Below are positions 14,197 through 19,480 of a DNA stretch of 19,480 nt, one piece after another. The notes under the pieces were generated by a model. The model was given only the letters and a program-made list of their open reading frames with translations. It was not told where the DNA came from and searched no databases. Made by a program: the position numbers and the translations under genes. Numbering within the stretch: position 1 is the first letter of the stretch; every line of letters starts with the position of its first letter. This DNA comes from JBEAUL01 sp041161475 (lineage in GTDB: Bacteria > Pseudomonadota > Gammaproteobacteria > UBA6186 > Azoamicaceae): the NCBI GenBank assembly GCA_041161475.1, contig JBEAUL010000089.1, positions 1 through 19,480 on the forward strand, read 5' to 3'.

Positions 14197-16827
14197 TCAA
14201 TGGGCTTCATCCCAATTAGCACCTTTATTGACCTCCACCTTCAAGTCTACAGACAAGACACAGGCATTTTCCATAAGCGATTGGATCTGTTGGCTGGCTT
14301 CATCGGCGATGGCATCTTGGACTTCAAAAACCAATTCATCATGTACTTGTAGCAGTAAGCGGACAGGCAATTGCGTTGCCTCTAACCATGCATCAATATC
14401 AATCATGGCTTGTTTAATAATATCTGCTGAGGTACTTTGTAGTGGTGCGTTAATTGCAGCGCGTTCGGCAGCCCTACGTCTTGGTTGCTGTTTGGCATTA
14501 ATTTCGGGTAAATATAAACGACGTCCCATTAAAGACTGTACATATCCATGTGTTCTTGCAAATGCTTTGGTGTCCTCCATAAAGGAGCGAACCCGTGGGA
14601 AGCGCGTAAAATATTTGTCGATAAAAGATTCTGCTTCGACAACACTAACGGACAACTGTTTGGATAGCCCATAACCAGACATACCATACAATAGGCCAAA
14701 ATTAATGGCTTTTGCACGGCGGCGTGATTCTGAATCGACTTCGTTGAGTGGCATATGAAACACTTCAGATGCGGTATGCTGATGAATATCGCGACCTTCT
14801 TTAAAGGCGCGGATAAGCCCTGGGTCTTGTGCAAAATGTGCCATTAATCGCAGTTCAATTTGAGAATAATCTGCGGAGATCAGCGTGTATCCGGGTGAGG
14901 CGATAAATGCGCGACGAATCTTACGTCCTTCCTCTGTTCTAATGGGAATATTTTGTAAATTGGGGTCGCTAGAGGATAATCGGCCGGTAGCGGTGACAAT
15001 TTGGTGGTAAGTGGTATGAATTCGTCCTGTTTTACCATTGATTTGCTGAGGTAAGGTATCGATATAGGTTGACTTTAACTTGGCGAGTGTTCGATACGCC
15101 AAAATTACTTTTGGTAAAGGGTATTCTAATGCCAAGTCTTGCAAAACACTTTCCCCTGTAGAAGGTTGCCCCTTAGGCGTTTTTTCTAAAATAGGTAATC
15201 CTTGGCGTTCAAATAAAATATCTTGTAGTTGCTTAGGAGAATTTAAATTAAAAGGGGTTTCTGCTAATAAAAAAGCTTCTTTTTCTAGGGTGGCGATGGT
15301 TTTTTCTATCACCTTTCCTTGCGCTTGAAGCAGTTTATCATCTATTAAAATACCAGTCATCTCCATTTTGGACAAAATATAAGAGAGAGGCAATTCAATG
15401 CGATGGTAAAGCTTTTTCAAGCTATCTGGGGCTTCCTCAAAGGCAGTTGCTATATATTGACTGTAGAGTTTGAGGTGGGCTTGTGCGCATTCTCCTGGAT
15501 TATCTGGATAGATGGATCCGAATTGTTTCAATAAGAGCGTCTTCATGTCATGTTTAGAAGCAGTTGAGTTTAATAAATAAGAAATTAAACTTAAATCGAT
15601 GGTATGCATGCCATGAATATCGTCTCGTGACAGCTGATACGATTGCAACAACTTAAACCAGGTCTTGCTTTCGCCACACACAATAAAGAGGGGATATGTT
15701 GTAAGGGTGCTGAGGAATTGACTTGTGAGTAGGGAATTATCTATCAGTAAACTGTGTGTGGCTTCTTCGTAAAAACAGGAAATCGATTTAAAATCGCTGG
15801 TATCCACAGGGCTTGCCGTACAGCTGAATGCCAGACTTAAGTGTTGACTGGACGATTTGGAGGCATTTTGTAAATACTGGGTGATATCAGTCACATTTTT
15901 TGCGGTGACGGTGGGTTTATAAACAGGCTCTTTCGGACCATTTGTCGATATTGGTGTTTGCCCCTCTGATTGAATGTTCAAAAATCCTGGCTTAAAGGCC
16001 AATTTTTCAGTCCATTCTTGTAGGACACTGAGTGTCGGTGTTTGTCGGTGAAAAGTATCTTCGGTAAGGATAATATCAATATCTGTGGAAATGGTCACCA
16101 GCTGTTGATAAAGTGCCAAGGCATGTTTATGTTCCAGCAAGCTTTCTTTTACTTTTCCAGATATTTCATCGATATGATTAAATATGCCAGGGATATCATG
16201 GTAAGCTGCAAGCCATTTTGCAGCAGTTTTAGGACCGACTTTAGGGATCCCTTTTATATTATCAACAGAGTCTCCAATTAAGGACAAATAATCAATCATT
16301 TGATGCGGATGGACTGAAAATTTTTCAAATACCTCATTTGGGCCCAGCACTTTATTTTTCATGGTATCGACTAAAGAGACGTGCTCATTCACGAGTTGTG
16401 CCATGTCTTTGTCATTGGTAACAATGTAGGTATGGAATCCTTGGGCTTGTGCTTGATGTGCGAGTGTTCCAATAATATCATCGGCTTCAATCCCTGGCAT
16501 CACAATCAAGGGAATACCTAAGGCCCGAATAATGGCTTGTAAAGGACCTATTTGTGCAGCCAGCTCATCGGGCATTTCACTGCGATTCGCTTTATAGCTG
16601 CTTAACAGCTTATGCCTAAAGGTTTTTTCTTTACTGTCAAAAACAACGGCAATATGTGTTGGATGATTATAATCAGACATCAAACGTTTAAGCATTTGAA
16701 TGGCACCATAAATTGCGCCGGTAGGTTGGCCATTCGGTGTGGTTAAAGGGGGTAAGGCATGATATGCACGAAATAAATACGATGAGCCATCTACTAGGAT
16801 AAAGGGTTGTTTTTTAGCCGTTGTCAT
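14197..16827 (-). CDS. polA: DNA polymerase I lacking the proofreading active site
   Basis: PolA removes RNA primers and fills gaps in replication and repair. The protein has 876 residues. The N-terminal 5'-nuclease (about 8-290) is intact: FILVDGSSYLFRAYHAL, PGIEADDIIGTLA, VTNDKDM and GDSVDNIKGIPKVGPKTAA. The C-terminal polymerase has motif A (ADYSQIELR, about 650), motif B (RRRAKAINFGLLYG, about 700) and motif C (VHDELVFEV, about 828). The middle 3'-5' exonuclease-like domain (about 310-490) is degenerate: FDTET is replaced by FSCTA, the Exo II Asp (NLKYD in E. coli) is absent (GESKTWF) and the Exo III Asp is absent (QYIATAF). Proofreading is therefore inferred to be lost. The start chosen, MTTAKKQPF, is 2 bases after the kdsB stop; a longer frame from 16914 runs inside kdsB and is not conserved. 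Confidence 0.97.
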   Translation of the reverse strand: MTTAKKQPFILVDGSSYLFRAYHALPPLTTPNGQPTGAIYGAIQMLKRLMSDYNHPTHIAVVFDSKEKTFRHKLLSSYKANRSEMPDELAAQIGPLQAIIRALGIPLIVMPGIEADDIIGTLAHQAQAQGFHTYIVTNDKDMAQLVNEHVSLVDTMKNKVLGPNEVFEKFSVHPHQMIDYLSLIGDSVDNIKGIPKVGPKTAAKWLAAYHDIPGIFNHIDEISGKVKESLLEHKHALALYQQLVTISTDIDIILTEDTFHRQTPTLSVLQEWTEKLAFKPGFLNIQSEGQTPISTNGPKEPVYKPTVTAKNVTDITQYLQNASKSSSQHLSLAFSCTASPVDTSDFKSISCFYEEATHSLLIDNSLLTSQFLSTLTTYPLFIVCGESKTWFKLLQSYQLSRDDIHGMHTIDLSLISYLLNSTASKHDMKTLLLKQFGSIYPDNPGECAQAHLKLYSQYIATAFEEAPDSLKKLYHRIELPLSYILSKMEMTGILIDDKLLQAQGKVIEKTIATLEKEAFLLAETPFNLNSPKQLQDILFERQGLPILEKTPKGQPSTGESVLQDLALEYPLPKVILAYRTLAKLKSTYIDTLPQQINGKTGRIHTTYHQIVTATGRLSSSDPNLQNIPIRTEEGRKIRRAFIASPGYTLISADYSQIELRLMAHFAQDPGLIRAFKEGRDIHQHTASEVFHMPLNEVDSESRRRAKAINFGLLYGMSGYGLSKQLSVSVVEAESFIDKYFTRFPRVRSFMEDTKAFARTHGYVQSLMGRRLYLPEINAKQQPRRRAAERAAINAPLQSTSADIIKQAMIDIDAWLEATQLPVRLLLQVHDELVFEVQDAIADEASQQIQSLMENACVLSVDLKVEVNKGANWDEAH

Positions 16828-16829
16828 CT

Positions 16830-17567
16830 TTAGGTATCCGTTGGTGTAAAGGTTTGTGCAAGAGCCAGTTCTTCTGGAGTATTTATCTCTAAGGTTTGTC
16901 CTGTTGTCAGACAAACCTTGATTTTATAGCCATGCTCCATCGCACGCAGTTGTTCAAGCATTTCGGCTTGTTCCAGGGGTGTTTGAGGCAAGGTTGTGTA
17001 ATGCATCAAAAAATCATATCGAAATGCATATAACCCCATGTGGTGATAAACCGGCACATGGGTCACTGACTGACGAAAATAGGGGATGGGCGATCGAGAA
17101 AAGTATAAGGCGTATCCTTTTTGATCGGTGATCACTTTCACTTTATCTGGATTTGGATAATTGGTTTCTCTGTCCAGAGGAAAAGCCAAGGTAGTCATGT
17201 CTGGATTTTCTCCAGCCAGATAAGGGGCGACAAGTGCCTCTAGCATCGTTGCTTGGATAAACGGCTCATCGCCTTGTAAATTCAAAATCACATCTGCTGT
17301 TGGATAGTATTTTTTTGCAACATAGGCAACGCGATCGGAACCCGTGGGCAGCTCTTTAGGCGTCAGATGTGCTTTTCCACCCAAAGCCTCAATAACAGCA
17401 ACAATCTCTTGATCATCGGTTGCTACGGCGACTTCATCAAACACTGTACACTGTAAGGCCCGGGTATAAACCCATTCAATCATCGGTTTGCCTTGAATCA
17501 ACGACAAGGGTTTACGTGTTAATCGAGTTGAGCCCATACGGCTTGGGATAATACAAATAATTTTCAT
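16830..17567 (-). CDS. kdsB: 3-deoxy-manno-octulosonate cytidylyltransferase
   Basis: KdsB joins CTP and KDO to give CMP-KDO, the donor for the KDO residues linking lipid A and the LPS core. It is 245 residues, the usual length. The opening MKIICIIPSRMGSTRLTRKP is the nucleotide-binding loop. PTGSDRVAYV (near residue 82) and NLQGDEPFI (near 100) are family motifs. The ribosome-binding site is weak (AAAGG about 13 bases upstream), but the start is fixed by the conserved N-terminus. Its stop is 2 bases from polA, so the two are co-transcribed. It is divergent from the sensor gene at 17799. Confidence 0.96.
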   Translation of the reverse strand: MKIICIIPSRMGSTRLTRKPLSLIQGKPMIEWVYTRALQCTVFDEVAVATDDQEIVAVIEALGGKAHLTPKELPTGSDRVAYVAKKYYPTADVILNLQGDEPFIQATMLEALVAPYLAGENPDMTTLAFPLDRETNYPNPDKVKVITDQKGYALYFSRSPIPYFRQSVTHVPVYHHMGLYAFRYDFLMHYTTLPQTPLEQAEMLEQLRAMEHGYKIKVCLTTGQTLEINTPEELALAQTFTPTDT

Positions 17568-17798
17568 GAAAATGAGGTGACCTTTTCGTGTTGTTACAGC
17601 AAATAAGGGGCTAAAATTATCCGTTTCGATGCCAAAAAGCCCTTTTTTGTTAGGGTCTCATAAACAGCAGGGGTTCGTCTAGGTTTGTAAGACTTGTGTG
17701 GATACATTACATAGGTCACGTCAAAGCAGTTAAGTTGGATAACTTTTTGTCGACAACTAGGTAGTGTATGACTTCATTTAAACAATGGGAAAATTGAC
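17568..17798. other. divergent intergenic region kdsB / CHASE-GGDEF gene
   Basis: These 231 bases must hold promoters for both directions. I see no convincing -35/-10 pair. A GATAAT box on the minus strand (around 17615) lacks a -35 partner. A/T runs at 17633-17648 and a 10-base palindrome TTGTCGACAA at 17747-17756 are present but could be chance. No tRNA or small ORF is supported. Confidence 0.4.
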
Positions 17799-19480
17799 GT
17801 GCGCGAGAACCGATCGGCTGGAAAGACCTATCACCATATTTTGATTGCGGGATTGCTGTTTATCGTGGGCGGCATCCTCAGTATCTATCTGTGGATAGAA
17901 CAAAGTCGAAATGAACGAGAAATTGCCCATCAAAAATTCTTACAGCAAGTACAAATTTTACAAAAAGGACTACAACAAAATTTATATACCTATGGTCAAC
18001 TGGTCAATGATGTCACAGGGGTCTTTAATGCCTCTGAGACAGTAACCCAAAAAGAATGGAATGCTTATGTGCAAACCGTTCGTAAGCTCTCTCGACAATA
18101 CCCTGGGATAGTGGGCTTGGGTTTTTCTATCTCAGAGCCCCAAACAGAAAGGGTTCTGTTTTATAGCGGATGGGATAAAAATAATAGAGATGATTTGACC
18201 GGCTTAAATTTATTGAGTTACAAAAATAGAAAGATTGCCATTGAAACATCAAATAAAACAGGCACAACAGCATTAGCCAATCAATTGAGATTGATTCGTA
18301 ATGGCGTTGCGTCACAAGATACCCCTTATTTTGGTTTATTTGCACCTGTTTATAAAAAAGATGATAAAAATTTATATGGGCACGTGTTTCTTGAAGTTGA
18401 TTTTTACGCTATGGTTGCCAGGTTATTTAACGGAGAAGATAAAGGGGTAAAATTAAAAATAGCGTATAAAAATGATGAAGGTGTGGATGAAGTATTGTAT
18501 GAAGCCAAAGAAGAGATGGAAGACAAGAAATCAAATGTCCAAAGCGATTCGCAAGAGCAGTTAAAAAATAATCTGTCTAAGTCTCCCCTTTTTTCTCATT
18601 TCTCAACTATTACGTTTAATAAATCAACATGGAATTTGTATTTTTACTCGACTCCGGTAATTGATGATCAGGTAAACAAAAAAGGGCCTGCTGTTGTGTT
18701 TTTTTCTTGCATTATCATCAGTTTTTTAGGCGCAATCGTTGTGTGGTCTTTAAATGCGATAAAAGAACGATCACAATTATTGTATTTATCGAATCAAAAA
18801 ATACGGAGTTTAAACAAAGGATTAGAATTAAAGGTTAAAGACAGAACACAAGCGCTTGAAAAACTAAATCATTTACTAGAAAAAAATAACAAAATGATGT
18901 CATTGCAAAATGAATTGCTTACGTTAATGCAAGGGTGTAGTTCAGTTAAGGAAGTTTTTGTTTTGTCGGGAGAATTTTTTAAACGAATGTTTCCACATCA
19001 TGGTGGGAGATTGTACTGTTACAACAGGCAAACCTTTGGTCTAGATTTGGTGACCAGTTGGGGCGAAGACCAGGGAAATGCCCCTAAAATAATAAAGGTG
19101 AGCGATTGCTTTTCCTTACATTATTTACATCCTTATGAAGTGAAAGTTGCTAAATCAGAAATGATATGTGGACATGTGCTACAAGAAGCAAAAAAAACAC
19201 CCTATTTTTGTATTCCTTTTGTACAAAATGAGAGTATTTTTGGTCTATTAACGCTGTGGAGCGATCTGGAAGCCCAGGAAGGTATGAAAAGATTTGTTGA
19301 GCATATTGAAAAATCAATATCGCTCACTTGTCTTAACTTAGATTTGAAGCGTCAACTACAATATGATGCCATTCACGATCCATTAACCGGATTGTATAAC
19401 CGACGTTACTTTGAAGAAAATTTATTAAGAGAGATGATGAAATCTCGTCGTGCTCCTGTCGTTTTTAATATATTGATGAT
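17799..19480 (+). CDS. CHASE-GAF-GGDEF membrane sensor, probable diguanylate cyclase (3' end cut)
   Basis: This gene runs off the window end; about 560 codons are visible. A membrane segment (residues 13-35, ILIAGLLFIVGGILSIYLWI) is followed by a periplasmic CHASE domain: PGIVGLGFSI near residue 105, then PYFGLFAPVY and GHVFLEVDF near 185-205. A second membrane segment lies at about 298-319 (VVFFSCIIISFLGAIVVWSL), then a coiled coil with KVKDRTQALEKLN, a GAF domain (about 366-515) and the start of a GGDEF domain (HDPLTGLYNRRYFEENL, from about 525). The GGDEF motif itself is beyond the window, so activity and any EAL domain are unknown. The GTG start is chosen because a TGA closes the frame 9 codons earlier and a GGGA lies 8 bases upstream. 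The ligand is unknown. The 3' half is AT-rich. Confidence 0.9.
   Translation, partial: MRENRSAGKTYHHILIAGLLFIVGGILSIYLWIEQSRNEREIAHQKFLQQVQILQKGLQQNLYTYGQLVNDVTGVFNASETVTQKEWNAYVQTVRKLSRQYPGIVGLGFSISEPQTERVLFYSGWDKNNRDDLTGLNLLSYKNRKIAIETSNKTGTTALANQLRLIRNGVASQDTPYFGLFAPVYKKDDKNLYGHVFLEVDFYAMVARLFNGEDKGVKLKIAYKNDEGVDEVLYEAKEEMEDKKSNVQSDSQEQLKNNLSKSPLFSHFSTITFNKSTWNLYFYSTPVIDDQVNKKGPAVVFFSCIIISFLGAIVVWSLNAIKERSQLLYLSNQKIRSLNKGLELKVKDRTQALEKLNHLLEKNNKMMSLQNELLTLMQGCSSVKEVFVLSGEFFKRMFPHHGGRLYCYNRQTFGLDLVTSWGEDQGNAPKIIKVSDCFSLHYLHPYEVKVAKSEMICGHVLQEAKKTPYFCIPFVQNESIFGLLTLWSDLEAQEGMKRFVEHIEKSISLTCLNLDLKRQLQYDAIHDPLTGLYNRRYFEENLLREMMKSRRAPVVFNILM

Noticed and set aside
14159..14674. A 171-codon plus-strand open frame antisense to polA
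   Set aside because: Serine- and cysteine-rich composition is typical of a shadow frame; the opposite strand encodes conserved polymerase motifs B and C here.
17747..17756. A 10-base palindrome TTGTCGACAA upstream of the sensor gene
   Set aside because: Ten-base palindromes are expected about 19 times by chance in a window of this length, and no promoter is visible beside it.
18127..18345. A 72-codon minus-strand open frame within the CHASE domain
   Set aside because: The plus strand has a continuous, domain-consistent frame through it; this is a shadow.

Overview
This window looks like chromosome of a gammaproteobacterium with moderate-to-low GC. The gene order (glyQ-glyS-gmhB-plsC, kdsB-polA, and engB next to a cytochrome c4 and a DsbA-like gene) is typical of gammaproteobacteria such as Pseudomonas and Legionellales. 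The AT-rich accessory genes, especially an F-box-like protein, suggest a host- or protist-associated lineage near Legionella, Coxiella or Berkiella. That placement is inference, because no rRNA or other taxonomic marker is present. No tRNA, rRNA, CRISPR array, insertion sequence or prophage was seen, and no gap between genes exceeds 300 bases.

Layout, right to left for the minus strand. Bases 69-8676 hold eight closely packed minus-strand genes that look like one operon: glmU, glmS, glyQ, glyS, gmhB, plsC, ubiK and a terminal F-box/HEAT-like gene. A near-consensus sigma70 promoter lies at 8778-8806. The operon makes UDP-GlcNAc for peptidoglycan and LPS, glycyl-tRNA, LPS heptose, phosphatidic acid and a ubiquinone accessory factor. 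glmU appears to use a CTG start codon. Bases 8812-10001 hold two translationally coupled genes that resemble accessory proteins of type VI secretion loci (a beta-ketoacyl-synthase-like protein and a short DUF6484-like beta-repeat protein), although no T6SS structural gene is visible. Bases 10065-11637 hold a DsbA-like oxidoreductase with an unusual CFWC active site and a dihaem cytochrome c4. Both would be exported to the periplasm.

engB (11752-12372) is divergent from the cytochrome gene and is followed by a bidirectional terminator. Next, on the minus strand, are an unrecognised alanine/glycine-rich 164-residue protein with its own promoter, a D-2-hydroxyacid dehydrogenase of the glyoxylate reductase type, and the kdsB-polA pair. 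The DNA polymerase I has lost all the residues of its proofreading site. At the right edge a plus-strand gene starts with GTG and encodes a membrane sensor (TM-CHASE-TM-coiled coil-GAF-GGDEF). It is cut by the window end before its GGDEF motif.

Most of the window is housekeeping. The points most worth a second look are the F-box-like gene at the end of the essential operon, the isolated T6SS-like gene pair, the CTG start of glmU, the CFWC DsbA-like protein and the unknown 164-residue repeat protein.
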